Assembly (NCBI GenBank): GCA_910585535.1
Contig: CAJUFK010000005.1
Span: forward strand, 7,799 to 71,798
Length of the DNA: 64,000 nucleotides
DNA from: an uncultured Angelakisella sp.
GTDB taxonomy: Bacteria > Bacillota > Clostridia > Oscillospirales > Ruminococcaceae
Direction of reading: 5' to 3'
The notes below the pieces were generated by a model, which was not told the DNA's origin, did no database searches, and saw nothing but the letters and a program-made list of their open reading frames with translations. Both the position numbers and the translations under genes were made by a program. How positions within the stretch are numbered: the stretch's first letter is position 1; each line of letters begins with the position of its first letter. This document shows, one piece after another, positions 37,218 through 44,998 of the stretch.

Positions 37218-37347
37218 CCGAGATATGGCCCGGTGATTGCAGCGCTTTTGTACGCCGGGCGTTTTCAGAGGGGCAGCCCTTTGGCTGGGGTGCCGGGACT
37301 TTGGGAACACCCCCTGGAAACGACAGAGCAGGAGAGGAGGCGCGCCG

Positions 37348-39078
37348 GTGAAAAAGAACGGCCAGAATTTCCTGGAGGGAGCGATGCTCCTCACCCTTTC
37401 CACCTTGATTGTAAAGGTCATCGGGGCGCTTTTCAAAATTCCCCTAGCCAATATCCTGGGCGGTGTGGGGATGTCCTACTATGTTTCCGCCTACGACATC
37501 TTTACCCCGATCTACTCCATGACCGCTACCGGTCTGGGGATTGCGGCCTCCCGCTTGGTGGCGGAGCAGGCGGCGGTCTTTGGGGCGGAGGGGGGCCGGG
37601 AGGTGCTTCGGGCCAGCCGCAGGGTGTTCCTGCTTTTGGGCCTTTTGGGGATGGGGTTACTTTTGGTACTGGCCCCCGCTTTTGCCAGGACCATCAATAA
37701 CCCCGGAGCAACCCTAGCGGTCTGTGCCATAGCGCCAGCGGTGGTGTTCAGCTGTATTTCCGCCGTCTACCGGGGATACTTCCAAGGGATGACCAATATG
37801 ATCCCCACAGCAAAAAGCCAGGTGCTGGAATCCCTTGTCCGGCTGACAGCGGGGACGGCCTTTTCCTACGGGGTCACCCTCTTTCTGCGCCGCCGTTATT
37901 TGGAGACAGGAGCGGTGCTGGGGCGAAGCTTCGCCACCTTGGATGAGGCCAGCCTGTTCCTCTTCCGGTTTTCTGCCGCTGCGGCCATTGCGGGGGTAAC
38001 GGCAAGTACAATGGCGGGGGCGCTCTACATTCGTGGAAGGTACCGCCGGGAGACCAGAGGCCTGCACCATTCCCGAAAAAGGGAAACGGCCTCCCCAAAG
38101 GGGCTGGTCCTTCGGCTGCTGCAAATCGCCATTCCCATCTCCCTCAGCACTTTGGTGGTGAATCTTACCTCGGTCATCGATCTTATGTCGGTGATGAACT
38201 GCCTTAAAACCGCCATTGCCAGCGACGGCGCCGCAATCCGGCAGATGTATGACGGGCTGATCCCCGCCGCCGTCACCAACGACCTTCTGCCGGAGTACCT
38301 TTACGGCTCCTATTCCGGCCTTGCGTTCTCCCTCTTTAACCTGGCCCCTGCCATTACAGCGGCCCTGGGGGTAAGCGCCCTTCCGGCAGTGACCCGGGCG
38401 TTTGCCGGGGGGAACCGGGAACAGCTGGCCGAAACGGTAAACTCGGTACTCCGCATCGCCCTTCTCACCGCCCTTCCGGCAGGGCTGGGACTTTCTGTCC
38501 TGTCAGGGCCCATCCTGCGCTTTTTGTTCCCGGCCCGGCTGATGGAGGCCGCCATTATCACCCCGGTGCTGCAGGTCATGGGGATCAGCACCATTTTGGT
38601 GGCAGTTACTACCCCTGTCAACAGCGTTCTCCAGGCCACCGGCCACGAAAGGCTGGCCCTGGGGATGATGCTGACAGGGGCGGCGGTGAAGCTTTTTACC
38701 AATTACCGCCTGGTCTCCCGCCCGGAACTGAACATCCGCGGAGTGCCTTACGGGACCCTCCTTTGCTACGGGCTTATCCTTTTGGTCTCCCTGGGATTTC
38801 TCCGCGTGGGGGTGGGAATCCGCCTGAAATTTGGCCAGGTCGTGGCAAAACCGCTTTTTTGCGCCCTGCTCTGTGCCGGGGCGGCATATAGCAGCTATTA
38901 TCTCCTGTTTTCGTCCGTTTCCGCTTCTATGCGGCTTTTAGCGGCCATCGCGCTGGGGGGAGCTGTCTACCTGGCTGCCCTTCTTCTCACCCGGACATTG
39001 CAAAAAAGTGACCTTGAAATGTTGCCAAACCATGAAAAAATCAAAAAAGGGCTTGAAAAGAGAGGTCTTATCAGTTAA
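37348..39078 (+). CDS. yabM: SpoVB/YabM-type polysaccharide or lipid flippase
   Basis: The GTG at 37348 follows GGAGG at eight bases; the frame is open further upstream, but no start there has a ribosome binding site. The 576-residue integral membrane protein has about 12-14 helices of the MATE/MVF (MOP) superfamily. Its N-terminal VKVIGALFKIPLANILGG is typical of SpoVB relatives. Such proteins flip lipid-linked glycans, including the lipid II used for spore cortex. Gene order (followed by mazG, rqcP, yabP, yabQ, divIC, yabR) points to B. subtilis yabM as the orthologue. Which lipid it moves is not known. Confidence 0.88.
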   Translation: MKKNGQNFLEGAMLLTLSTLIVKVIGALFKIPLANILGGVGMSYYVSAYDIFTPIYSMTATGLGIAASRLVAEQAAVFGAEGGREVLRASRRVFLLLGLLGMGLLLVLAPAFARTINNPGATLAVCAIAPAVVFSCISAVYRGYFQGMTNMIPTAKSQVLESLVRLTAGTAFSYGVTLFLRRRYLETGAVLGRSFATLDEASLFLFRFSAAAAIAGVTASTMAGALYIRGRYRRETRGLHHSRKRETASPKGLVLRLLQIAIPISLSTLVVNLTSVIDLMSVMNCLKTAIASDGAAIRQMYDGLIPAAVTNDLLPEYLYGSYSGLAFSLFNLAPAITAALGVSALPAVTRAFAGGNREQLAETVNSVLRIALLTALPAGLGLSVLSGPILRFLFPARLMEAAIITPVLQVMGISTILVAVTTPVNSVLQATGHERLALGMMLTGAAVKLFTNYRLVSRPELNIRGVPYGTLLCYGLILLVSLGFLRVGVGIRLKFGQVVAKPLFCALLCAGAAYSSYYLLFSSVSASMRLLAAIALGGAVYLAALLLTRTLQKSDLEMLPNHEKIKKGLEKRGLIS

Positions 39079-39135
39079 AATAGGGAAAGCGTCAAACGGC
39101 CTTTCTTCTGGGATGGCCGGTTTAGGAGGAGCAAG

Positions 39136-39948
39136 ATGGTAGACTTTACGATCAAGGACCACTACAAGGTGGACGATCTGCTGAGGATCATGGAACTTCT
39201 CCGGGGCGAAGGAGGCTGTGTCTGGGACCGGGAACAGGACCACCACAGCATCCGGAACAATTTCATCGAGGAGACCTACGAAGCGGTGGAGGCCATTGAC
39301 CGGGAGGATCCTGCCCTTTTGCAGGAGGAGTTGGGGGATGTCCTGCTCCAGGTGGTATTCCACGCCCGGATGGAGGAAGAAGCAGGCCGTTTCACCTTCT
39401 CCGATGTCTGCGACGGCATCTGCAAAAAGCTGATCTACCGCCATCCCCATGTATTTGGGGATGTATCGGTGGAAAACTCCAGTCAGGTGCTGGACAATTG
39501 GGACAAGCTTAAAACGGTGGAAAAACACCAGGAGACCGCGGCCAGCACGCTGGAGGCGGTGTCCAAGGCGCTCCCGGCCCTGGTGCGGGCAGCCAAGGTG
39601 CAAAAGCGTGCGGGTAAGGTTGGGTTCGAGTACCCCGCTTTATCCGACGCCCTTGGGGACCTGCGTAGTGAGATCGCAGAACTGGAGGAGGCCCTGTCCC
39701 GGGAGGATGCCCAGGATGTCTTTGAGGAGATAGGGGACGTGATCTTTTCCGCCGCCAATGTCTCCCGCTTGTTGAAGGCGGATCCGGAGGAGGCGTTGAG
39801 CCGTTCCACCGAGAAATTCGTCCGACGCTTTTCCAGGATGGAGCAGCTGGCAGAAAGACCCCTTGCCGGCTGCACCGTGGATGAACTTAACGACCTTTGG
39901 CGGGAAGCCAAAAAAGAAGAAAAATCTATTGGAGGTATTCTGAAATGA
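39136..39948 (+). CDS. mazG: MazG nucleoside triphosphate pyrophosphohydrolase
   Basis: This 270-residue protein has two MazG domains. Metal-binding EExxE and ExxD sets are visible in each: [11 protein letters not shown] with [11 protein letters not shown] in the first, and ELEEAL with [12 protein letters not shown] in the second. It hydrolyses NTPs and aberrant nucleotides to the monophosphate. It is the counterpart of the C-terminal half of B. subtilis YabN, lacking that protein's N-terminal methylase-like domain. Its last codon overlaps the hup start (ATGA). Confidence 0.95.
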   Translation: MVDFTIKDHYKVDDLLRIMELLRGEGGCVWDREQDHHSIRNNFIEETYEAVEAIDREDPALLQEELGDVLLQVVFHARMEEEAGRFTFSDVCDGICKKLIYRHPHVFGDVSVENSSQVLDNWDKLKTVEKHQETAASTLEAVSKALPALVRAAKVQKRAGKVGFEYPALSDALGDLRSEIAELEEALSREDAQDVFEEIGDVIFSAANVSRLLKADPEEALSRSTEKFVRRFSRMEQLAERPLAGCTVDELNDLWREAKKEEKSIGGILK

Positions 39949-40217
39949 CAAAAGTTGAACTGGTGAGCGCTGTTGCCGAAAAAACCGGTCTGTCCAAGAA
40001 GGACAGCGAGAAGGCGGTAGCCGCTGTTTTTGCTTCTATCACCGAGAGCCTGCAGAGAGGCGAGAAGCTCTCCCTGGTGGGCTTTGGCACCTTTGAGGTC
40101 AAGGAGCGCGCCGCCCGTCCCGGCGTCAACCCCCGCACCAAGGAGCCCATCACCATTCCCGCTTCCAAGTCCCCCGTCTTTAAGGCTGGCAAGCCCCTGA
40201 AGGACGCCATCAAATAA
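39945..40217 (+). CDS. hup: HU-family DNA-binding protein
   Basis: This 90-residue protein is full length for [22 protein letters not shown] at the N-terminus and the DNA-binding arm with RPGVNPRT and the intercalating Pro. It binds and bends DNA as a dimer and compacts the nucleoid. It starts inside the mazG stop codon (ATGA) with GGAGG seven to eight bases upstream, and a strong terminator follows. An abundant protein coupled to mazG probably also has an internal promoter, which I cannot place. Confidence 0.96.
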   Translation: MTKVELVSAVAEKTGLSKKDSEKAVAAVFASITESLQRGEKLSLVGFGTFEVKERAARPGVNPRTKEPITIPASKSPVFKAGKPLKDAIK

Positions 40218-40232
40218 ATTTTTCAACATCAC

Positions 40233-40271
40233 AGGAGGGGCCGGCACGGCTTGTGCCAGCTCCTCTTTTTT
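40233..40271 (+). terminator. intrinsic terminator after hup
   Basis: GGAGGGGCCGGCAC pairs imperfectly with GTGCCAGCTCCT around a GGCT loop and is followed by CTTTTTT. Confidence 0.8.
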
Positions 40272-40370
40272 ACCGGCGAAAGGCCAGCGGTCGGGCTGTC
40301 CGTTGGATGAGCTGCCGGAGAAGTACGAGCCCTATTCCAATTTTTAGACACCGGAAGAAAGGAGAACGCC

Positions 40371-40616
40371 ATGCGTCTGGATAAATACCTCAAGGTATCC
40401 CGGATCATCAAGCGCCGCACCGTGGCCAATGAGGCCTGCGACGCCCAGCGGGTGCTGGTCAACGGCAAGGCCGCCCGAGCCTCCTACGAGGTGAAGCTGG
40501 GGGACAAGATCGAGATCAACCTGGGCCAGCGCCCCCTGACCATCCAGGTGACCGGCCTCAGCGAGGTCACCACCAAGGACAACGCCTCCCAGAATTACAC
40601 CATTCTGGAAGGATAA
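40371..40616 (+). CDS. rqcP: S4-domain ribosome quality-control factor RqcP
   Basis: This 81-residue protein is a single S4 RNA-binding domain (MRLDKYLKVSRIIKRRTVAN). It matches RqcP (formerly YabO), which works with RqcH to add alanine tails to nascent chains on stalled 60S-like 50S subunits. Its position between mazG and yabP is the Bacillus order. An AAAGGAG site precedes the ATG. Confidence 0.93.
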   Translation: MRLDKYLKVSRIIKRRTVANEACDAQRVLVNGKAARASYEVKLGDKIEINLGQRPLTIQVTGLSEVTTKDNASQNYTILEG

Positions 40617-40757
40617 GGAGTCAAAGCCCGGCGTTTTGGGGCTTCCGCTTCTATTTCTGTCTCCCGGCACATATGCTGTTAATGCGTTCCCGGCAGCCCC
40701 GGGGACGGCCAGGATGGGACAACACCCCCTGGACAGAATAAAAGGGGAGGACTGAAA

Positions 40758-41033
40758 ATGGAAACGAAGCAGCTGCCGGCGCCCCACAACATCATCATAG
40801 AGGACCGAAAGAATGTGACCATCAGCGGCGTCACCGATGTGGAAAGCTTTGATGAGGAGACAGTAATCCTGATGACCGATTTGGGGGAGCTGGTCATCAA
40901 AGGTTTTGGCCTGCACATCAGCAAGATCGATGTGGTGTCCGGTGATCTTGCCCTGGAGGGAGAGATCTACAACCTGGGGTACACCGACACCCAGGCCGGC
41001 GGAGGCGGGTTCCTCAGCCGGTTGTTCCGGTAG
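40758..41033 (+). CDS. yabP: sporulation protein YabP
   Basis: This 91-residue protein has the YabP/YqfC-family core (NIIIEDRKNVTISGV, then LGELVIKGFGLHI). In B. subtilis yabP is made in the mother cell under sigma-E and is needed for proper spore envelope assembly with yabQ. The neighbouring yabQ gene starts nine bases downstream. A GGGGAGGA site precedes the ATG. Confidence 0.93.
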   Translation: METKQLPAPHNIIIEDRKNVTISGVTDVESFDEETVILMTDLGELVIKGFGLHISKIDVVSGDLALEGEIYNLGYTDTQAGGGGFLSRLFR

Positions 41034-41042
41034 GGGGACAGT

Positions 41043-41594
41043 ATGGCCATCGCCATTACCGAACAGACAGCGGTTTTCCTCCACTCCCTTTTTCTGGGGG
41101 TCATACTGGGATGCTTTTATGATGTTTTCCGCATCACCCGCATCGCCTTTTTGGTCCCGGCGGTTCTTGTGCTGGTGGAGGATCTTCTGTTTTTCCTCCT
41201 GTCCAGCATCGTCCTGTTCGGCTTTATGCTGGAACGCAGCTACGGACAGATCCGCTGGTTCATCCTCTTGGGGGTGATCCTGGGCTGGGTCCTGTATTAC
41301 TTTACCCTGGGGAGCCTGGTGATGAAATGTTCTGCAAAGATCATCGACCTTGTCGGGCGGTTTCTGGCCTTTTTGTGGCGGCCCTTTGCCCTTTTGGGTC
41401 GAAAGCTGGGGGACGCTGGAAAAAGTGTGGAAAAAAGTAGTAAGAAAGCTTTCCAAAGGGCGAAAACCACCTTGAAATCCAGGGCCGCTATGTTGTATAA
41501 TAAGAAGGATCCTGAAGGCTCCGGGCCTTTGGATTTCCGAAAGGATGGTGAAGGGGATGAGCAGGAAGGAGCGGGCGAATCCATTTTCCATTAA
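41043..41594 (+). CDS. yabQ: sporulation membrane protein YabQ
   Basis: This 183-residue protein has four hydrophobic segments in its first 110 residues and opens with the family pattern FLHSLFLGVILGCFYDVFR. A basic C-terminal region follows (about 120-183). YabQ is required for spore cortex formation in B. subtilis and sits in the forespore outer membrane. Its 3' end overlaps the divIC start. Confidence 0.92.
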   Translation: MAIAITEQTAVFLHSLFLGVILGCFYDVFRITRIAFLVPAVLVLVEDLLFFLLSSIVLFGFMLERSYGQIRWFILLGVILGWVLYYFTLGSLVMKCSAKIIDLVGRFLAFLWRPFALLGRKLGDAGKSVEKSSKKAFQRAKTTLKSRAAMLYNKKDPEGSGPLDFRKDGEGDEQEGAGESIFH

Positions 41595-41853
41595 CTCTCT
41601 TCTCAAATTCGCCTGCATTTTTCTTGGGATCCTCTTGGTCATCTATTTCGTAAAGACCCAGCTAGACATGATCGAGATGCAGGAGCAGCTGGTGGAGATG
41701 CAGCAGCAGGTGGAACTACAACGCCTGCGAAACAAGGACGCAGAGCTTTCCCTTCGGGAGGATGACGAGACAATGGAGCGCGCCGCCCGGGAGAAGCTGG
41801 ACTACGCCCATCCCGACGAGCGGATCTTCGTTGACATCTCAGGGACGAACTAG
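41557..41853 (+). CDS. divIC: DivIC/FtsL-type septum formation initiator
   Basis: This protein of about 98 residues (MSRKERANPF) has a short basic cytoplasmic end, one membrane helix (about 15-35), a leucine-zipper-like coiled coil rich in EMQEQLVEMQ, and the extracellular family end ARE KLDYAHPDERIF. DivIC acts with FtsL and DivIB at the division septum. It overlaps the yabQ end by 38 bases. ATG 41545 and GTG 41548 are alternative starts; none has perfectly spaced Shine-Dalgarno bases. Confidence 0.88.
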   Translation: MSRKERANPFSINSLLKFACIFLGILLVIYFVKTQLDMIEMQEQLVEMQQQVELQRLRNKDAELSLREDDETMERAAREKLDYAHPDERIFVDISGTN

Positions 41854-41894
41854 CGGGAACAACAGTAATTTTTGAGCGTGTGGGAGGAACGAAC

Positions 41895-42362
41895 TTGGTA
41901 GCGGTAGGAAGCATCATAGCCGGGAAGGTTGCGAAGGTGACAAATTATGGAGCGTTTGTGGATCTGGAGGGCGGAGGCTCTGGAATGATCCATATTTCCG
42001 AGGTGGCCAATACTTATGTAAAGGACATTAACGACTATCTCCATGTAGGCGAGGAGGTCACCGTCAAGGTCATCGGCATCAACGAGCAGGGGAAGGTGAG
42101 CCTTTCCATTAAGGAGACCATGCAGAAGGGCCCTCAGCAGAGCCAGGGTCAAAGTCAACGGCGGGAGGGCGGCAGGCCCCAGGGCCGCAGCGGGTATGTT
42201 CCCCGGTCCTTTAACCGTCCGGCTCAGGTGCCCAGCACGGGGGACGCCTTCGAGGATATGCTCAGCCGCTACAAAAAGTCCAGCGACGACAGGATGTCCG
42301 ATCTGAAACGGGTCATCGACACCCGCCGGGGCAGTGCCAACCGCCGTTCCCGGTCCAAGTAA
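41895..42362 (+). CDS. yabR: S1-domain RNA-binding protein YabR
   Basis: A TTG at 41895 lies seven bases after GGGAGG and gives MVAVGSIIAGKV, the normal S1 opening. The 155-residue protein has one S1 domain (about 1-72: KVTNYGAFVDL and MIHISEV), then a Gln/Arg/Gly-rich disordered linker and a basic C-terminal stretch (RRSRSK). It should bind RNA or the ribosome. It closes the yab cluster and is followed by a strong terminator. Confidence 0.92.
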   Translation: MVAVGSIIAGKVAKVTNYGAFVDLEGGGSGMIHISEVANTYVKDINDYLHVGEEVTVKVIGINEQGKVSLSIKETMQKGPQQSQGQSQRREGGRPQGRSGYVPRSFNRPAQVPSTGDAFEDMLSRYKKSSDDRMSDLKRVIDTRRGSANRRSRSK

Positions 42363-42373
42363 ACAATGGAGAA

Positions 42374-42398
42374 GGGCCGAAACGATCGGCCCTTTTTT
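42374..42398 (+). terminator. intrinsic terminator of the yab cluster
   Basis: GGGCCGA / TCGGCCC stem with a five-base loop, then six T (42393-42398). Confidence 0.85.
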
Positions 42399-42433
42399 CC
42401 GGGATGCAGCCGGAACAAGGGAGGCTTGCCCTT

Positions 42434-42751
42434 ATGTACAACGACGAACCGGTAAGCTCTTTTTTGAAAAGGGAGGGCCGGTACCCCAAATGGGATGACC
42501 TGGAAAGTGGCGGATTGCTTCTAAGCCTGGAAAACCACCGGCTTCTGCTCCAGGGGGATCCGGCGGATTTCATCGGTCTGGCGGACCTGCTGGTTTCCCT
42601 GGCCCTGTCCGGAGAGGCGGAGGGGCAGCACTGGCACATCGACAGCCTGACCTTGATGGATGCCGGTTCTGAGATCCCGGAACTGATCTTAACAAGAACA
42701 GAAACGAAACGTCGGAGGAAAACGGAAAATGGCCCAAGCCAAGCGAAGTGA
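42434..42751 (+). CDS. Imm32-like small protein (possible orphan immunity gene)
   Basis: The ATG at 42434 follows GGGAGG; an ATG at 42404 abuts the terminator and lacks a site. In this 105-residue protein, the core LLLSLENHRLLLQGDPADF, then ADLLVSLAL, then GQHWHID and ELILTR, fits the layout of immunity protein 32 (a strand, a Gly-containing turn, a helix 'LADLLxxLA', an H-x-H strand and a final strand with Arg). This is my pattern match and should be treated as tentative. No toxin gene is visible. Its end overlaps the next gene by 23 bases, and the two look co-translated. Confidence 0.6.
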   Translation: MYNDEPVSSFLKREGRYPKWDDLESGGLLLSLENHRLLLQGDPADFIGLADLLVSLALSGEAEGQHWHIDSLTLMDAGSEIPELILTRTETKRRRKTENGPSQAK

Positions 42752-43121
42752 TTGGAAATCAGGAGAGATGCCAGAGAGCCGGGAGCCCTTTCCCCTGGAG
42801 ATGGATCTCACCCCGGAAGAGTTGGAACGCCTCCGCCAGGGGCATATCCCCCAGGAGATGGAGGACAAGTGGTTCCGCTTCTTCGAGGACGGGGTGTTTT
42901 ATATCTGCCGCAGCTGGACAGGCTTCTGCATCTACCAGATTCCTGTCTCCCCGGAAGGGGCGATACGGGGCGGCATCGTGAACCGGGATCCGAGCCAGTA
43001 CCGGGAGACCGACCCCGGCCGGGATGGGGTGATGGCGGAATACCTGGTCAGCTGCCAGGTAGGACGGCCCCGGACCAGGGATCTTATGATGGAATATGTT
43101 AGATGGGGGAAAGAGAAATGA
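42729..43121 (+). CDS. conserved protein with CRSWTG motif, unknown function
   Basis: This 130-residue soluble protein has a distinctive core: GHIPQEMEDKWFRFFEDGVF, CRSWTGFCIYQI, then NRDPSQY. Such 'MEDKWF...RSWTG' proteins occur widely as stand-alone hypotheticals; I know no function. A CGGAGGAAAA site precedes the ATG. It overlaps the Imm32-like gene upstream and the amidohydrolase gene downstream (ATGA), so all three are translated from one message. Confidence 0.75.
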   Translation: MAQAKRSDWKSGEMPESREPFPLEMDLTPEELERLRQGHIPQEMEDKWFRFFEDGVFYICRSWTGFCIYQIPVSPEGAIRGGIVNRDPSQYRETDPGRDGVMAEYLVSCQVGRPRTRDLMMEYVRWGKEK

Positions 43122-44269
43122 TTATCCAGGGTGGTATGATCCACATTGGGGATGGAACGGTCATAAAAAACGGCTATCTCCGGCTGGAAGCCGGGAAGAT
43201 CGCGGAGGTCGCTCCGGGCCCCTACAACGGCGAAGATTTGGAAATCCTGGATGCCCGGGGGATGATCGTTACCCCTGGTTTCATCGACGCCCACTGCCAT
43301 GTAGGGATGTGGGAGGAGGGCTTGGACTTTGAAGGGGACGACGGCAACGAGATGACCGACCCCTGCACCCCCCACCTCCGCGCCATTGACGCGGTGAACC
43401 CCTTGGACCGGGCTTTCCAGGAGGCCCTGGACTATGGCGTCACCACCGTGGTCACCGGCCCCGGCAGCGCCAATCCTGTGGCGGGGCAGATTTGTGCCAT
43501 GAAGACCCTGGGGCGTGTTACTGACGAGATGGTGATAAAAGCCCCGGTGGGGATGAAGTTCGCCCTGGGTGAAAACCCCAAATCGGTGTACAACGAGAAA
43601 TCCCAGGCCCCCATGACCCGGATGGCCATTGCCGCCATCATCCGGGAGGAGCTGCAAAAAGCGAAGCGGTACCAGGAGGACCTGCAAAAGGCGGAGGAGG
43701 ATGAGGACACCGACCCGCCGGAGCTGGATGTCAAGTGTGAAGCGCTGCTCCCGGTGCTGGAAGGAAAGGTCAAGGCTCACTTCCACGTCCACCGGGCGGA
43801 CGACATCTGCACCGCCCTGCGGATCATCCGGGAGTTTGGGCTGGATGGTGTCATCGTCCACGGCACCGAGGGCTACCTTATCCCCGACGTCATTGCAAAG
43901 GCAAAGGTGCCTGTAATCTGCGGACCTATTATCTCCACCCGAACCAAGCCGGAACTGAAAAACCTGGACCGCAGAAACGCCGCCATTCTCTTGGAGGCGG
44001 GGGTGGAGGTAGCCATCAACACCGACGCCCCGGAGGTCCCTATCGACCTGCTGGCCGCTGAGGCCGCCATTACCGTGGCGGCGGGAGTTCCACAGGAGAA
44101 AGCCGTGGCTCTCCTCACCGGAAATCCGGCGAAGATCTGCGGCATTGGCGGCCGGGTGGGCCGCCTGGCCCCGGGGCTGGATGGAGATCTGCTCCTCTTT
44201 GACCGGGACCCCATCGGCCTTTTGGTAAAACCGGTACACGTCTTTGTGAATGGAGAACAAATCAGGTGA
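43118..44269 (+). CDS. amidohydrolase-superfamily metal-dependent hydrolase
   Basis: The ATG at 43118 overlaps the upstream stop codon (ATGA) and follows GGGGGAAAGAG. The 383-residue protein has the TIM-barrel amidohydrolase motifs. HCH at strand 1 (DAHCHVGMW), a barrel region with HFHVHRADD supplying two more His ligands, and NTDAPEVP carrying the catalytic Asp are all visible. The closing LTGNPAKI...LAPGLDGDLLLFD is typical of imidazolonepropionase/dipeptidase-like members. The substrate is unknown; deacetylation or ring opening are typical reactions. It is cytoplasmic. Confidence 0.9.
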   Translation: MIIQGGMIHIGDGTVIKNGYLRLEAGKIAEVAPGPYNGEDLEILDARGMIVTPGFIDAHCHVGMWEEGLDFEGDDGNEMTDPCTPHLRAIDAVNPLDRAFQEALDYGVTTVVTGPGSANPVAGQICAMKTLGRVTDEMVIKAPVGMKFALGENPKSVYNEKSQAPMTRMAIAAIIREELQKAKRYQEDLQKAEEDEDTDPPELDVKCEALLPVLEGKVKAHFHVHRADDICTALRIIREFGLDGVIVHGTEGYLIPDVIAKAKVPVICGPIISTRTKPELKNLDRRNAAILLEAGVEVAINTDAPEVPIDLLAAEAAITVAAGVPQEKAVALLTGNPAKICGIGGRVGRLAPGLDGDLLLFDRDPIGLLVKPVHVFVNGEQIR

Positions 44270-44288
44270 ACAAATTTTGGAAAATATA

Positions 44289-44317
44289 TTGTAAATCATG
44301 GAAAAGTGCGGTATACT
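44289..44317 (+). promoter_or_regulatory. promoter of hpf
   Basis: TTGTAA (44289-44294) and TATACT (44312-44317) are 17 bases apart, about 60 bases before hpf. Confidence 0.7.
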
Positions 44318-44376
44318 TTAGATAAGGCTCCTGGCAAAAAACAGGAAGCCAAAATCGGACAAGGAGCGTGAAACTT

Positions 44377-44913
44377 ATGATGAACATTACCTATCTGGGA
44401 AGGAAGACCACCATCAAGGATTCCTTCAAAGAGTATGCCGCTAAGCGGTTAAAGCGTCTGGAGAAATTTTTTGACGACGATCCCAATGTGATGATTGTGG
44501 TGAGCAACGAAGGGGACGAAGAGACGGTGGAAGTTACCGTCAAGTCCAGGGGGATGTTCTTCCGGGGCGAAAAAACCAGCCGGGACCGTCAGGTCTCTTT
44601 GGATATGGTGGTGGATGTCCTCTCCAGCCAGATTGTCCGGAATAAGAGCCGCCTGGAGCGCCGCCTGAAGGCGCCTGTCCCCAAGCCGGCAGAACTGGAG
44701 ATCCCCGAGCCGGCGGAGCAGGAAGGCCCAGACGCCCTGGTAAAGACCAAGAAGTTCCCGGTGGCGGTGATGGACGTGGAGGAAGCCATCCTCCAGATGA
44801 ACCTTTTGGGCCACGAGTTCTTTATGTTCCGCAACGGCGAGACCGGGGAAATCAATGTGGTCTACCGCCGGAAGGATGGAAACTACGGCCTGTTGGAGCC
44901 TGTCCAGGACTAA
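44377..44913 (+). CDS. hpf: long-form ribosome hibernation promoting factor
   Basis: This 178-residue protein has the N-terminal S30AE domain (about 1-95, beginning MMNITYLGRKTTIKDSF) that binds in the decoding site. A linker rich in Pro and Glu follows, then the C-terminal dimerisation domain (about 120-178, VVYRRKDGNYGLLEP). The long form joins two 70S ribosomes into inactive 100S particles in stationary phase. The ATG at 44377 has ten-base spacing to AAGGAG. It has its own promoter and terminator. Confidence 0.95.
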   Translation: MMNITYLGRKTTIKDSFKEYAAKRLKRLEKFFDDDPNVMIVVSNEGDEETVEVTVKSRGMFFRGEKTSRDRQVSLDMVVDVLSSQIVRNKSRLERRLKAPVPKPAELEIPEPAEQEGPDALVKTKKFPVAVMDVEEAILQMNLLGHEFFMFRNGETGEINVVYRRKDGNYGLLEPVQD

Positions 44914-44953
44914 GGGACAAGCCCTTTGGGGAGTAAGAAAGCAACAAGAGCAG

Positions 44954-44987
44954 CAGCGGGGGCCGCCATCGGCTTCCCGCTGTTTTT
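44954..44987 (+). terminator. terminator of hpf, ending 12 bases before the next gene
   Basis: CAGCGGG / CCCGCTG stem and five T (44983-44987). The following methyltransferase gene starts at 44999, its ribosome binding site directly after the T-run. Confidence 0.75.
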
Positions 44988-44998
44988 GAGGAGGTCCC

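Noticed and set aside
42404..42433. An earlier ATG start for the Imm32-like gene
   Set aside because: It lies six bases after the yab-cluster terminator T-run, without a ribosome binding site; ATG 42434 has GGGAGG at good spacing.
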